Part shown: in pieces, positions 46,168-57,316 of the stretch
Layout of the letters: every line of letters starts with the position of its first letter
Numbering within the stretch: position 1 is the stretch's first letter
From: Flavobacterium sp.
GTDB lineage: Bacteria > Bacteroidota > Bacteroidia > Flavobacteriales > Flavobacteriaceae
Direction of reading: 5' to 3'
Length of the DNA: 64,000 nucleotides
Assembly: GCA_027484725.1 (NCBI GenBank)
Contig: JAIXSK010000028.1
Span: forward strand, 124,001 to 188,000
Notes under the pieces: generated by a model
Told to the model about the DNA's origin: nothing
Seen by the model: the letters and a program-made list of their open reading frames with translations, nothing else
Databases searched by the model: none
Made by a program: the position numbers and the translations under genes

Positions 46168-46938
46168 ATGGAAATTTTTCTGAACCCGAATGCCTGGGTA
46201 GCCCTATTAACCCTGACTTTTTTAGAAATTGTCTTGGGTATTGACAACATTATTTTTATCTCCATCACCACCGGGAAATTGCCCGAAGAACAGCGCAAAA
46301 AAGCCACCAAACTCGGTATGTTTTTGGCCATGTTTATGCGCATTGTGTTGCTTTTGGGCATTTCTGTGCTCATTGCCATGAAAGAGCCTTGGCTGAGTTT
46401 TCACTACAACTGGTTTAGTGCAGATGTTTCAGGACAAAGCATTATTTTGCTGTTGGGCGGTTTGTTTTTGATGTACAAAAGCACGCATGAAATTCACGAA
46501 AAAGTGGATCAGAAAGGCCAAGAAGAAAAAGAAATCAAAAGCTCGGCGGCCGCATCATTTGGCAAAGTTATTTTTCAAATCATCATGATTGATTTGGTGT
46601 TCTCTTTTGATAGTATTCTCACGGCAGTGGGTATGACCAACGGTATTGAAGGCGCTTTGTACATTATGATTGCCGCGGTGGTTATCTCGGTGCTCATTAT
46701 GATGCAGTTTGCGGTTCCGGTGGGGAATTTTGTTAACAAACATCCGTCGATTCAGATTTTGGGCTTGTCGTTTTTGATTTTGATTGGCTTTATGCTTGTT
46801 ACTGAAAGCGCACATTTGGCCCATGCTTCGTTCTTTGGCAACCATGTAGAATCGGTTCCGAAGGGCTATTTGTACTTTGCCATTGCGTTCTCATTACTGG
46901 TAGAAGTTTTGAATATGAAAGCCACCAGAAAAAAATAA
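46168..46938 (+). CDS. TerC family integral membrane protein
   Basis: 'LEIVLGIDNIIFISITTGKLPEEQRKKA', 'DLVFSFDSILTAVG'. Confidence 0.94.
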   Translation: MEIFLNPNAWVALLTLTFLEIVLGIDNIIFISITTGKLPEEQRKKATKLGMFLAMFMRIVLLLGISVLIAMKEPWLSFHYNWFSADVSGQSIILLLGGLFLMYKSTHEIHEKVDQKGQEEKEIKSSAAASFGKVIFQIIMIDLVFSFDSILTAVGMTNGIEGALYIMIAAVVISVLIMMQFAVPVGNFVNKHPSIQILGLSFLILIGFMLVTESAHLAHASFFGNHVESVPKGYLYFAIAFSLLVEVLNMKATRKK

Positions 46939-46989
46939 AGTGTAAGATTTTCAAAACGACCTGCGCGGTTTTGAAAACCTTGTAGGTCT

Positions 46990-47028
46990 AAAAAACAAAG
47001 GCTGTCTCCAATTCAAGACAGCCTTTTT
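46990..47028. terminator. Rho-independent terminator between convergent genes
   Basis: AAAGGCTGTCT...AGACAGCCTTTTT. Confidence 0.85.
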
Positions 47029-49755
47029 CTATTCTAAAGACAATGTAATTTGTCCGTCATCATCGAGTTCTGTAGGAATATCCGGTGCATCAAATTCATC
47101 TGAAGCTGCGGGCATTGTTTCAGGTTCGGGTTCTTCAGGTGCTTCATACGGCAATGATTCAAGCAAATTGATTTGTTTGAGTTTATCGGTCGTGAGTTGA
47201 TTACCCATCGCTTTGAAGCCTTTAACAGTGATAAATGCCTCCATATCTACCACCAAATTCTCTTTCTGTACCCCTTTGTTTTTGGCAAACACCAATTCAG
47301 CTACCGGGCGATAATCTGTCGAGACAATCTCTAAACGCGTATTCGGATGGTCATTGATGAACGAATCTTCTTTACCTTCTGATTCTACCAAGAAACGCTT
47401 CAAGAAATAGCGTTCTTTTTCTCCGTCAAAATAAATGGCCGAAATGGGTTTGGTCGGAATCCATTTCTCAAGCACAATCATGTCTTCGTCAAAGTGCGTG
47501 GTTAGTTCCGGAATAATGGTTTTTATTTTTCCGGATTGATGAATGATCAGCAAACGATCGTTGGGTTTAAACTCGCCCAAAAGTTCGCCGCGGCCATCAA
47601 CATTCAGGCGCTGCACCGTATCGTCAAACCAAACTTTTCTGGGGCGCAAGGTTGAGATGCCTTTTTCTTTGAGCTCAATTTTCTTGATCGGATATTTGCT
47701 CACGGTGTTTCCGCGTGAGGCGCGCCCTTTGATGGCAATATCGGCAAAATCAACATCCCATTTGAGCTTTTTGATGCTGCCCACCTGACGCAATAAGACG
47801 GTAACGGTTTCAGCTTCACCATTCGGATTGGCCGAGAAATACAGCACCATACTGCCCGGTTTTTCTTGGGTCAAATCATAAAACTTATCGCGTGTAATGC
47901 CCGAAACGTTGAATCGTTTAATGAACGCCGCTCCGTTTTTACCATCGCGATAAATCATGTTGTAAATGGTGCGTTTGTCATTTTTGTCAAATACCGTTGC
48001 ATGAATGATGTCTTTGCCCACAAATTTCTTGTCATCGACTTTGGTAACCATCATACGGCCATCGCGCAAAAACACAATCACATCGTCAATATCAGAACAA
48101 TCGGCTATATATTCATCGCGTTTCAGGCTGGTTCCGATAAAACCTTCCTCGCGGTTGACATAAAGTTTAGTGTTGCGCAAAACCACTTTGGTGGCTTCAA
48201 TGGTGTCAAAGTTGCGGATTTCTGTTTGACGCTCTCGGCCTTTGCCGTATTTGTCTTTGAGGTTCTGAAAATAGGCAATCGCAAAATCAGTCAAATGATC
48301 TAAATCGTGTTTGACCTGCTCCATTTCGGCTTCGAGTTTGGCAATGCCTTCGTCGGCTTTGTCTGAGTCAAAACGGGTGATGCGGATCATTGGAATCTGG
48401 GTGAGCTTTTGCAAATCGTCGTCGTTGATCTCGCGTACAAAATCTTTTTTGAATTTGTCAAATCGCTTGTATAAATAGGCATACAAGGTTTCTCGATCAG
48501 AGTACAATTTGAAGTCGATGTACATTTCTTCGCGGATGAAAATCTTCTCGAGCGTTGATAAATGCCATTTGTTTTCAAGTTCATCCAGCTGAATTTCAAG
48601 CTCGCGTTTAAGCAAATGCTTGGTGCGCTCGGTCGATAAACGCAACATTTCAGAAACGCCCATAAACACCGGACTGTTGTCAACAATCACACAGCCCAGC
48701 GGCGCTATAGATGTTTCACAAGCGGTAAACGCATACAGCGCATCAATGGTTTTATCCGGCGATACACCCGGCGGAAGGTGAATTAAGATTTCAACTTCGG
48801 CAGCGGTGTTGTCTTCTATTTTCTTGACTTTGATTTTGCCTTTCTCATTGGCTTTCAAAATACTGTCAATGAGGGTGGATGTGTTGGTTGTAAACGGAAT
48901 CTGGTTGATCACCAAAGTCTGTTTGTCCAATTGAGAAATTTTGGCACGCACCCGAACACGACCTCCGCGCATACCGTCGTTGTAATTGGAAACGTCGGCA
49001 ATACCGGCCGTCGGGAAATCAGGAAATATCGTGAAAGGTTTTCCTTTAAGAATTTTAATCGAAGCATCAATGAGCTCGTTGAAATTGTGCGGCAGAATTT
49101 TGGTAGATAAACCTACGGCGATTCCCTCACCGCCTTGAGCCAGCAACAAAGGGAATTTTACCGGCAAATGAACCGGTTCGTTTTTTCGTCCGTCATAACT
49201 GAGTTGCCATTGGGTAACTTTGGGCGAATACAAAATTTCTTGCCCGAGCTTTGAAATGCGCGCCTCAATATAACGCGAAGCCGCAGCGCCATCGCCCGTA
49301 AGGATGTTCCCCCAGTTTCCTTGCATATCAATGAGCAAATCTTTTTGACCAATTTGCACAATGGCATCGCCAATACTCGCATCGCCGTGCGGGTGGTATT
49401 GCATGGTGTGCCCTACTATATTGGCTACTTTGTTGTAGCGCCCATCGTCAAGCTCTTTCATGGAGTGCATGATGCGGCGTTGTACGGGTTTGAAACCGTC
49501 TTCAATGGCCGGAACCGCGCGCTCGAGAATTACATACGAGGCGTAATCCAAAAACCAGTCTTTGTACATACCGGTTACTTTGGTAATGGTATCGTCGGGG
49601 TTTTCGTCGTTTTCGTAAAAATGACTTCCGGTAGATGGCCGAATTACCTCGTCAAAACCTTCGGCATTTTCTTGAGCTGAGGCTTCTTCGTTGGGCTGTT
49701 CTCCTTCGGGAAGGTTATCAAATTCTTCTTCGTCTTTCATTTTTTTGGGTAACAC
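47029..49755 (-). CDS. parC: DNA topoisomerase IV subunit A (DNA gyrase/topo IV A family)
   Basis: 'AIEDGFKPVQRRIMHSM', 'AASRYIEARI' active-site Tyr region; adjacent to the B subunit. Confidence 0.93.
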   Translation of the reverse strand: MLPKKMKDEEEFDNLPEGEQPNEEASAQENAEGFDEVIRPSTGSHFYENDENPDDTITKVTGMYKDWFLDYASYVILERAVPAIEDGFKPVQRRIMHSMKELDDGRYNKVANIVGHTMQYHPHGDASIGDAIVQIGQKDLLIDMQGNWGNILTGDGAAASRYIEARISKLGQEILYSPKVTQWQLSYDGRKNEPVHLPVKFPLLLAQGGEGIAVGLSTKILPHNFNELIDASIKILKGKPFTIFPDFPTAGIADVSNYNDGMRGGRVRVRAKISQLDKQTLVINQIPFTTNTSTLIDSILKANEKGKIKVKKIEDNTAAEVEILIHLPPGVSPDKTIDALYAFTACETSIAPLGCVIVDNSPVFMGVSEMLRLSTERTKHLLKRELEIQLDELENKWHLSTLEKIFIREEMYIDFKLYSDRETLYAYLYKRFDKFKKDFVREINDDDLQKLTQIPMIRITRFDSDKADEGIAKLEAEMEQVKHDLDHLTDFAIAYFQNLKDKYGKGRERQTEIRNFDTIEATKVVLRNTKLYVNREEGFIGTSLKRDEYIADCSDIDDVIVFLRDGRMMVTKVDDKKFVGKDIIHATVFDKNDKRTIYNMIYRDGKNGAAFIKRFNVSGITRDKFYDLTQEKPGSMVLYFSANPNGEAETVTVLLRQVGSIKKLKWDVDFADIAIKGRASRGNTVSKYPIKKIELKEKGISTLRPRKVWFDDTVQRLNVDGRGELLGEFKPNDRLLIIHQSGKIKTIIPELTTHFDEDMIVLEKWIPTKPISAIYFDGEKERYFLKRFLVESEGKEDSFINDHPNTRLEIVSTDYRPVAELVFAKNKGVQKENLVVDMEAFITVKGFKAMGNQLTTDKLKQINLLESLPYEAPEEPEPETMPAASDEFDAPDIPTELDDDGQITLSLE

Positions 49756-49858
49756 AAAGTTTTGCCTAGTTTATTGCCAAGTCTACCTATGTGTTTATTT
49801 AGTTATTCTAAATCATTCTTTTAGTCGTGAAAACTTCTAGAAACTTTGTGTTCCAAGA

Positions 49859-51709
49859 CTACTCTATCACATCCAACTCAACCTTCAAATTATTGATGAT
49901 GAAATCCTGACGATCGGGCGTGTTTTTGCCCATGTAGAACTCTAACAAAGTCTCAATAGAAGTATTTTTGTCGAGCATGACCGGATCTAAACGGATGTCT
50001 TCGCCAATAAAGTGTTTGAACTCATCGGGCGAAATTTCTCCGAGCCCTTTGAATCGGGTGATTTCAGGTTTGGGTTTGAGTTTTTCGATGGCTGCTACGC
50101 GCTCTTCGTCGCTGTAACAGTAGATGGTTTCTTTTTTGTTGCGCACCCGAAACAGCGGTGTTTGCAAAATAAACAAATGCCCTTCTTTGATGAGCTCGGG
50201 AAAAAACTGTAAAAAGAACGTAATGAGCAACAAACGAATGTGCATCCCATCCACATCGGCATCAGTAGCAATGACAATGTTGTTGTAGCGCAAGTTGTCG
50301 TAATCTTCTTCAATGTCTAAAGCCGCTTGCAACAAATTGAATTCTTCGTTTTCGTAGACAATCTTTTTGGTCATGCCATACGAGTTGAGTGGCTTTCCGC
50401 GCAAACTAAACACCGCTTGTGTATTGACATCGCGGCTTTTGGTTATGGAACCAGAAGCAGAGTCACCCTCAGTGATAAACAAAGTGCTTTCTAAACAGCG
50501 TTCGTGTTTGGCATCGGTAAGGTGTACCCGGCAATCGCGCAGTTTTTTGTTGTGCAGACTGGCTTTTTTAGCGCGTTCCCGAGCGAGTTTCCGAATGCCC
50601 GAAAGTTCTTTGCGCTCGCGCTCGGCTTGCAAGATTTTTTTGAGTAAAGCATCGGCCGTTTCGGGGTTTTTATGCAAGAAATTGTCCAGTTTGGTTGAAA
50701 CAAAATCATTGATAAAAGTTCGGATGCTCGGGCCATTGGGGCCAATATCGGTTGAACCTAATTTGGTTTTGGTTTGCGATTCAAACACCGGTTCTTCAAC
50801 TTTTACAGAAACCGCTGCCACAATTGATTTTCGAATATCTGAAGCCTCAAAGTTTTTGTTGTAAAAATCGCGGATGGTTTTGACTACTGACTCGCGAAAA
50901 GCGTTGAGATGCGTTCCGCCTTGGGTGGTATTTTGCCCATTGACAAATGAGTGGTATTCTTCAGAATACTGCGACTTACTGTGTGTGAGGGCCAACTCAA
51001 TATCATCGCCTACCAAATGAATGATTGGATAAACCATGTCTTCATCGGCAATGGTTTCTTGCAATAAATCTTTGAGCCCAAAGTCTGAATAATACTTTTC
51101 GCCATTGAAATAAATGGTCAGGCCGGTATTGAGATAGCAATAGTTTTTGAGCATGCGCACCACATACTCATTGCGGTATTTGTAGTTTTTAAAAATGGTA
51201 TCATCAGCCACAAACGACACTTTGGTTCCGCGGCGTTTGGTACTTTCTTGTACTTCTTCTTCCAGGGTGAGATTTCCGGCGGTGAATTCGGCGGCTTTTT
51301 GCTGGTTGTCGCGCACTGATTCTACCCGAAAATAATTCGATAGTGCATTGACTGCTTTGGTACCGACGCCGTTGAGTCCGACCGATTTTTTAAATGCTTT
51401 GGAATCATATTTACCGCCCGTGTTCATTTTGGAAACCACATCAACCACTTTGCCCAGCGGAATCCCACGGCCATAATCGCGTACGGTAACCATTTTGTCT
51501 TTGACGGTGACTTCAATGGTTTTGCCCGCACCCATGACAAACTCATCGATACAATTGTCAATGACTTCTTTGACCAAGATATAAATACCGTCGTCGGGCG
51601 AGGAGCCATCGCCGAGTTTTCCGATGTACATACCCGGTCGCATGCGGATGTGTTCTTTCCAATCCAGCGAGCGTATATTGTCTTCGGTATATTGTGTTTG
51701 TTCTGACAT
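49859..51709 (-). CDS. parE: DNA topoisomerase IV subunit B
   Basis: 'RPGMYIG', 'KTKLGSTD', '[12 protein letters not shown]', 'RFKGLGEI'. Confidence 0.95.
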   Translation of the reverse strand: MSEQTQYTEDNIRSLDWKEHIRMRPGMYIGKLGDGSSPDDGIYILVKEVIDNCIDEFVMGAGKTIEVTVKDKMVTVRDYGRGIPLGKVVDVVSKMNTGGKYDSKAFKKSVGLNGVGTKAVNALSNYFRVESVRDNQQKAAEFTAGNLTLEEEVQESTKRRGTKVSFVADDTIFKNYKYRNEYVVRMLKNYCYLNTGLTIYFNGEKYYSDFGLKDLLQETIADEDMVYPIIHLVGDDIELALTHSKSQYSEEYHSFVNGQNTTQGGTHLNAFRESVVKTIRDFYNKNFEASDIRKSIVAAVSVKVEEPVFESQTKTKLGSTDIGPNGPSIRTFINDFVSTKLDNFLHKNPETADALLKKILQAERERKELSGIRKLARERAKKASLHNKKLRDCRVHLTDAKHERCLESTLFITEGDSASGSITKSRDVNTQAVFSLRGKPLNSYGMTKKIVYENEEFNLLQAALDIEEDYDNLRYNNIVIATDADVDGMHIRLLLITFFLQFFPELIKEGHLFILQTPLFRVRNKKETIYCYSDEERVAAIEKLKPKPEITRFKGLGEISPDEFKHFIGEDIRLDPVMLDKNTSIETLLEFYMGKNTPDRQDFIINNLKVELDVIE

Positions 51710-51883
51710 GGTATAAAAATCGAATAGCACGCTAATTTAAGGCATCGCTTCTGATTTTAAAAGGTATGAGAATCAAAGTTATCAAACGGATATTGACAAT
51801 GAATAACGATGCTGGGTTGTGGTCGCACGAAACAAAAAACTTCACAAACCACGAGTCATTTATCTTTCATCAATCATTTGTAT

Positions 51884-52023
51884 CGCCCCGGATGGCAGCA
51901 AAAAGCATTGAGCCCAAAAAAGCTTTTTTGCCGACTGAAAAAAGCGACCGCAGAAGCGCTTTTGAAGCCGAGCAAAAAAACGTATTTTGGGCTTAATCTT
52001 GGCGCGAACAGCCGGAAATGGCG
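51884..52023 (+). repeat. Structured intergenic element, copy D (expanded loop)
   Basis: CGCC-CCGG...GAGCCCAAAA...TTTTGGGCTT...CCGG-aaat-GGCG; internal GCTTTTTT...AAAAAAGC hairpin. Confidence 0.65.
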
Positions 52024-52037
52024 CCCTAAAACGAAAA

Positions 52038-53552
52038 CTACTTGTCGTAATATTTACTCAATTTCATATTGAGCTCTTTGGGGTTGAACGGCTTGATGAT
52101 GTATTCATTGATGCCAATTTGCAAGGCGCGGTCCAAGTAGCCAAATGAGGCCGATGCCGTGAGCGCAATAATCGGAACGAGTTTGTCGGTCAGACGAATG
52201 GTGGTGGTGGCTTCATAACCGTCCATGACGGGCATGGAAAGATCCATGAGGATAACATCGTAGTGGTTTTGGTTGTATTTCTGAATTCCGACGAGTCCGT
52301 TTTCAGCAGTATCTACTTCAACCTCCCATTGAGACATGATTTTCTGGGCAATTTTGGTATTGATGATGTTGTCTTCAACAAGCAAAACTTTTAGTCCTTT
52401 GAGGTTTTCTTCTTTGTAATCGTCGTGCAAATCGCGCGTGTTGACCGCTGCGTGTTTGAGATCAACCGGCAAGTGCATCGTAAAATAAAAATTAGAACCC
52501 CGGCCTACTTCGCTCTCAAATTTGATTTCAGAACCCAAGAGTGCGAGTAGTTTTTTGGTAATGACCAATCCGAGCCCGGTGCCTCCGTATAGGCGAGAAG
52601 TTTTGGTTTCGGCTTGGGTGAATTTTTCAAAAATGGTTTCAAATTTACTGGGTTCAATACCAATACCTGAATCAATGACTTCAACTTTAAAGGTTGAGAA
52701 GTTGCTTTGTAAAGCGATTTGTTTGAGCCTGATTTGAATTTTGCCTTCATAGGTAAACTTCACGGCATTTGAGACCAAATTGGTAATGACTTGGTTGATG
52801 CGCAATGGGTCAGAAATAAGATTCGGAACAAAATCTGAATCAACAACTACTTCAATGGTATTGAGGTTTTCTGAGGCGCGGGCCTCCATTGATTTGGCAA
52901 TTTGGTGGACGAGTTCTTTGAGATTGAACGGAATTTTCTCAATGTCTACTTTACCCGCCTCAATTTTACTGAAATCAAGAATATCGTTAATGAGCAGGAA
53001 TAAATTTTGCGCTGAATGTTTGAGCACTTCTATATTCTCTTGAAAACTTTGCAATGAGTTTTCTTTTTCCATGATGTAAATCAGACCAATAATTGCATTG
53101 AGCGGTGTTCTGATTTCATGACTCATAATGGATAAAAAGTCTGATTTGGCATCGTTGGCCTTTTTAGCATCGGCAATGGAATCGTATAATTTTTTCTGAA
53201 TATCAGCCTTAATTTCAATCTCTTTGTGCAGAATATGCAGCAAATCTAAAAGGTTTTCATCGTCGAGTTCGTGTCCGTCGGCATTGAGTTGCTTGATGGC
53301 TTCGACGAGTTTTTTTTGAAAGAACCTTCTTTTTTCAAGTTCATCTTTGAGTTTTGAGGTAATTTCAGCGTATTCTTTGTCGTTGAGTCGAGCGGATTGT
53401 TCAGACAACTCGGCATCTTTATCGTAATTCAAATACGTTTGATGGACGATTTTAATAAACGATTGCAACGACGGATTTTGCTCAATTAAATCATCGCTGA
53501 GCCATTTATCAAGCTGTCGTTTTAGGTTTCTATGGAGTTGAGACTTGTCCAT
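52038..53552 (-). CDS. Cytosolic hybrid histidine kinase with C-terminal receiver domain
   Basis: H-box 'FLSIMSHEIRTPLNAI', 'GGTGLGLVITKKL', receiver 'VLLVEDNIINTKIAQ...VILMDLSMPVMDG'; no TM segment. Confidence 0.95.
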   Translation of the reverse strand: MDKSQLHRNLKRQLDKWLSDDLIEQNPSLQSFIKIVHQTYLNYDKDAELSEQSARLNDKEYAEITSKLKDELEKRRFFQKKLVEAIKQLNADGHELDDENLLDLLHILHKEIEIKADIQKKLYDSIADAKKANDAKSDFLSIMSHEIRTPLNAIIGLIYIMEKENSLQSFQENIEVLKHSAQNLFLLINDILDFSKIEAGKVDIEKIPFNLKELVHQIAKSMEARASENLNTIEVVVDSDFVPNLISDPLRINQVITNLVSNAVKFTYEGKIQIRLKQIALQSNFSTFKVEVIDSGIGIEPSKFETIFEKFTQAETKTSRLYGGTGLGLVITKKLLALLGSEIKFESEVGRGSNFYFTMHLPVDLKHAAVNTRDLHDDYKEENLKGLKVLLVEDNIINTKIAQKIMSQWEVEVDTAENGLVGIQKYNQNHYDVILMDLSMPVMDGYEATTTIRLTDKLVPIIALTASASFGYLDRALQIGINEYIIKPFNPKELNMKLSKYYDK

Positions 53553-53554
53553 GA

Positions 53555-54697
53555 TTATGATTCGTAGAGTGTGGCTATGGTCATGGTTTGGTTGTGCAAT
53601 TCACAGGCAACTTGGTCTAAGGTGGGCGAAATTTCACCATACGAATAAAAGCCGCACAATATGGCGGATGGGCCAAATATATCGCGAACCACCTCGAGTT
53701 CTTCTTCAACGCGATCGCCCAAAACAATTCTTCGGCCCACACAACTGACCAACAAAGCCAATTGTCGCGCAGTTACTGAATTGTTTTGCACTTTTGCGGC
53801 AGCTTGAGAGGAGGCATCAATGAGTCGATCAGTATTGGCTTTCATCAATCGGACCGAAGAGCCTTCAGGAATGTTTCCGGCAAAGGTCATGGTTTTGTTT
53901 TCTTCATCTATAGACAAAATGGTGCGCACCACAGTTGTAGTACTGCCTTTTTCGCGCATTGAAAGCGGAAAATACAAAGACGAACCCGGCAGTTCATCAG
54001 CATATTTGCCCAAATAATCTTTGTACAAATCTAAAGCATGATGGTCGCCGATTTTGTATAATACGTTTTGCTTGGATTGGGTCACTTCGCGCTCCGGACC
54101 AAAATCGCTCCAACCGCCTTCAGAACCAAAACCAAAATGGATGTGATTTCCGTAAAATCCGATCACTACAATTTTTCCGGCAGTGGCATCTTCATTGAGC
54201 CCGACGATGGTTTTTTCAAAACTGTATTCGTCACCGGCCAAACCGCCAAAAATAGGAATGTTTTTATGGGTTTTATCAATGAGTTCGTTGATGAGTTCTG
54301 TGCCGTTGACGTTGCTCCCTTCTGAGAGAACAAGCAAAGATTGTAAATCATCAGCCCACAAGTCTTCATTGATTTTGTGACCTAAATCATGAATACTTGC
54401 ATTAGAAATAATATCAACCACTGAAGTTTTGATATAGGTTTTTTCAAACTCAATCGCTGTGGCTACAATGTTGGTTTCAATAGCACAGCGATTTGATATT
54501 TGCCCCGAAGAAGAACAGATGACAATTTGCGCATTGGGATATTTAGCGCTTAGTAAGGCATAAGGCTTTACTTGTTCAAGCAGTGTTCTTTGGCCAAAGG
54601 CCAGCACCAAATTTGCCTTTTGGGCATCAAATTTTGGATCATGAAAAACTGAGGATGATTGATTCGTAGTACTGATGGACAGTTGTTCTACATTCAT
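53555..54697 (-). CDS. FIST (FIST_N/FIST_C) sensory domain protein
   Basis: 'LVLAFGQRTLLEQ', 'IFGGLAGDEYSFEKTIVGLNEDATAGKIVVIGFYG', 'LLVSCVGRRIVLGDRVEEELEVVRDIFG...GFYSYGEISP'. Confidence 0.93.
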   Translation of the reverse strand: MNVEQLSISTTNQSSSVFHDPKFDAQKANLVLAFGQRTLLEQVKPYALLSAKYPNAQIVICSSSGQISNRCAIETNIVATAIEFEKTYIKTSVVDIISNASIHDLGHKINEDLWADDLQSLLVLSEGSNVNGTELINELIDKTHKNIPIFGGLAGDEYSFEKTIVGLNEDATAGKIVVIGFYGNHIHFGFGSEGGWSDFGPEREVTQSKQNVLYKIGDHHALDLYKDYLGKYADELPGSSLYFPLSMREKGSTTTVVRTILSIDEENKTMTFAGNIPEGSSVRLMKANTDRLIDASSQAAAKVQNNSVTARQLALLVSCVGRRIVLGDRVEEELEVVRDIFGPSAILCGFYSYGEISPTLDQVACELHNQTMTIATLYES

Positions 54698-54782
54698 GTA
54701 TTAGCTCTTTGAAAGATAGAAAAAATGTGAAAACAGATAACATTTTGTTTGTATAAAGTAACGCAAAGCAGTTGGAATAAAC

Positions 54783-54810
54783 AAAAAAACCTGTAAAATA
54801 ATTTACAGGC
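54783..54810 (-). terminator. Rho-independent terminator (minus strand)
   Basis: CCTGTAAA-ataa-TTTACAGG; T-run on minus strand. Confidence 0.8.
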
Positions 54811-54835
54811 TTTGTAGTATTAGTTTGACAATGGC

Positions 54836-55930
54836 TTAGACGTTGAATCTAAAGTGCATCACGTCACCGTCTTTGACAATATAATCTTTTCCTTCAACCC
54901 GAAGTTTTCCGGCTTCTTTTACTTTGGCCTCAGAGCCGTATTTTGAGAAATCTTCGTAGGCAATCACTTCGGCACGGATGAATCCTTTTTCAAAATCAGT
55001 GTGAATTACGCCTGCGGCTTTTGGAGCTGTATCGCCAATATTAATAGTCCAAGCGCGCACTTCTTTGACTCCGGCTGTAAAATACGTTTGCAATTTCAAC
55101 AACTTATACGCGGCACGAATCAAAACGGCAGAACCGGGTTCGGTTAAGCCCATATCTTCCAGAAAAACTTGTCGTTCTTCGTAGCTTTCTAACTCAGTAA
55201 TATCTGCTTCGGCACCCACCGAAAGAATGATCACTTCAGCATCTTCGTCTTTAACGAGTTCTCGAACTTGATCAACGTATTTGTTTCCGTTCACCGCTGA
55301 ACCTTCATCAACATTACACACATACAAAACAGGTTTGTTGGTAATCAATTGAAAATCTTGCATGAATGCTTCTTCATCTTGGTTTTGAGGAACAACGGTT
55401 CGAGCTGATTTGGCTTGCAATAAAGCTTCGCGAATGCGGTCTAAAAGTGCTTTTTCGGCTTGCGCTTCTTTGTTGCCGGTTTTGGCCGCACGATTGACTT
55501 TTTCAAGACGTTTATCAACCGTTTCTAAGTCTTTTAACTGCAACTCTATATCAATCGTTTCTTTGTCGCGGATGGGATTCACGTTGCCATCTACATGCAC
55601 AATATTGTCGTTGTCAAAACAACGCAAAACGTGAATGATGGCGTTGCATTCACGGATATTCCCGAGGAATTGATTCCCCAAACCTTCACCTTTGCTGGCG
55701 CCTTTGACCAAACCGGCAATATCCACAATATCCACCGTGGCCATTTGTACCCGTTCTGGTTTGACCAGTTCTTCTAAACGCACAATGCGCGGATCAGGAA
55801 CGTTGACAACACCAATATTGGGCTCGATGGTACAAAACGGAAAGTTCGCACTTTGGGCTTTGGCATTAGACAAACAATTAAACAAAGTTGACTTCCCTAC
55901 GTTGGGCAATCCGACAATTCCTGCTTTCAT
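54836..55930 (-). CDS. ychF: Redox-regulated ATPase YchF
   Basis: 'GIVGLPNVGKSTLFNCLS', 'NFPFCTIEPN', 'GLVKGASKGEGLGNQFL'. Confidence 0.97.
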   Translation of the reverse strand: MKAGIVGLPNVGKSTLFNCLSNAKAQSANFPFCTIEPNIGVVNVPDPRIVRLEELVKPERVQMATVDIVDIAGLVKGASKGEGLGNQFLGNIRECNAIIHVLRCFDNDNIVHVDGNVNPIRDKETIDIELQLKDLETVDKRLEKVNRAAKTGNKEAQAEKALLDRIREALLQAKSARTVVPQNQDEEAFMQDFQLITNKPVLYVCNVDEGSAVNGNKYVDQVRELVKDEDAEVIILSVGAEADITELESYEERQVFLEDMGLTEPGSAVLIRAAYKLLKLQTYFTAGVKEVRAWTINIGDTAPKAAGVIHTDFEKGFIRAEVIAYEDFSKYGSEAKVKEAGKLRVEGKDYIVKDGDVMHFRFNV

Positions 55931-56012
55931 ATCTAGTGGAGATTAACCGTTAAAAAAGGTGTGCAAATATAACGGTTTAAATCTTTTTTGAAAGCGCGGT
56001 TTTTGGTAAATT

Positions 56013-57182
56013 TTATTCAGGTAATTCTTCGAGCGTTTCAAGCACTTTTTGCTCTTCTTCAGTAGCGGTTAAACCTGATTCGTTCCAGTATTTTGAGAGC
56101 ACCACGTCTTTTTTATTGTAGAGCGTTTTGTCTTTAAAAACCTCAGCTTCTTTATAGGTATAATTTTGAGTACTGAACTCATGGGTAAAGAAGTAGTTGC
56201 GCACCTCTATGTCTTTGGTTTTGTCTTTTTCAACTTTCTCAAAACCAATTTCTTCTTTAGAACTCAGCAAATAATAATGGTTGTTGTAAATTTTGTAAAT
56301 GGTTTTGTACATTGATTTGTATATGTTTCTGGCACCAACCCGTGTTTTGTCTTTGAGCTGAGCCAAAACTGCTGGTGAAACACTTGAACTGACCTCAACA
56401 ATTAACTTGCGTTTGGGGTCATATATAATTGAGAAATCATCGTGCATTCCGCGGGAATTTTCATTGGGAACCGCACTGATGATGTTGAACTCTTTGTTTT
56501 TAGAATACACTTTGATGACAAAATCATATTCTTTGCGTGCCTCAGCCACCAAAAGCGGATTGAGGTATTTGAAGTTGTAGTAATTCTCCATGATATCGTT
56601 GAGATTATAACCCAACAAATCCGGAATTACGTCTTCTTGCACCAAACTGCGCGCACGGTTTTGTTCTACCAAAATAACGGCATCAATATTTTTGGACTTC
56701 CCGAGCAACTGAAAATTCATGAGCCCGTCATTGTAGTATGCATAATTGCCATTGAGTTTAAAAAACTCGCGCGTATACACTTTGAGCCTGGCTGGAACGG
56801 TGAGTTTTAATTTTGAATTGTCAATCAATGAAGCTAGAATTTTTTGCGGATGCTTGTTAAAGACCAAAATCTCTTCAAGATCAGTTACATTGTTGCGCAA
56901 ATAAATTACTGTTGATTTTTCTTTGAGCGACAAAGAACGGATGTTCACCGGCAAATAAGATGAATGACGAATTTGAATATTTGAAGCACCAGAGAGTTCA
57001 AAAGTAACAATTCCTTCGTGATTGCTGATTAGATTTTCTTTGGTTTTAAGAATGGTGACCGTTGCATCTTCAATGGGCTGATGCGTTTCTTCATCTTGAA
57101 GGATAAGAATGCGCTCCACTTTTTGTGCAGTAACTGAAAAACCCAACAAGCAAACAAAAAAGAACGCAATCTTCTTTAACAT
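56013..57182 (-). CDS. Secreted protein with carboxypeptidase-like regulatory domain
   Basis: Signal peptide; 'ILQDEETHQPIEDATVTILKTKENLISNHEGIVTFEL'. Confidence 0.8.
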   Translation of the reverse strand: MLKKIAFFFVCLLGFSVTAQKVERILILQDEETHQPIEDATVTILKTKENLISNHEGIVTFELSGASNIQIRHSSYLPVNIRSLSLKEKSTVIYLRNNVTDLEEILVFNKHPQKILASLIDNSKLKLTVPARLKVYTREFFKLNGNYAYYNDGLMNFQLLGKSKNIDAVILVEQNRARSLVQEDVIPDLLGYNLNDIMENYYNFKYLNPLLVAEARKEYDFVIKVYSKNKEFNIISAVPNENSRGMHDDFSIIYDPKRKLIVEVSSSVSPAVLAQLKDKTRVGARNIYKSMYKTIYKIYNNHYYLLSSKEEIGFEKVEKDKTKDIEVRNYFFTHEFSTQNYTYKEAEVFKDKTLYNKKDVVLSKYWNESGLTATEEEQKVLETLEELPE

Positions 57183-57283
57183 ACAACTTATATTTTAACA
57201 GATTTATTGAGGATTTTGAAAAGATTAATCAAAAAATCAATTTATCTATCTGGGTTAAAAATATAAATCTCAAAGAAATTGAC

Positions 57284-57310
57284 AAAAAAAATCCTGAAAT
57301 AAATTCAGGA
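57284..57310 (-). terminator. Rho-independent terminator (minus strand)
   Basis: TCCTGAA-ataaa-TTCAGGA; T-run on minus strand. Confidence 0.75.
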
Positions 57311-57316
57311 AATTTC

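Noticed and set aside
51766-52072. Two overlapping short ORFs (76 and 87 aa)
   Set aside because: Overlap structured element D in different frames with no protein family resemblance.
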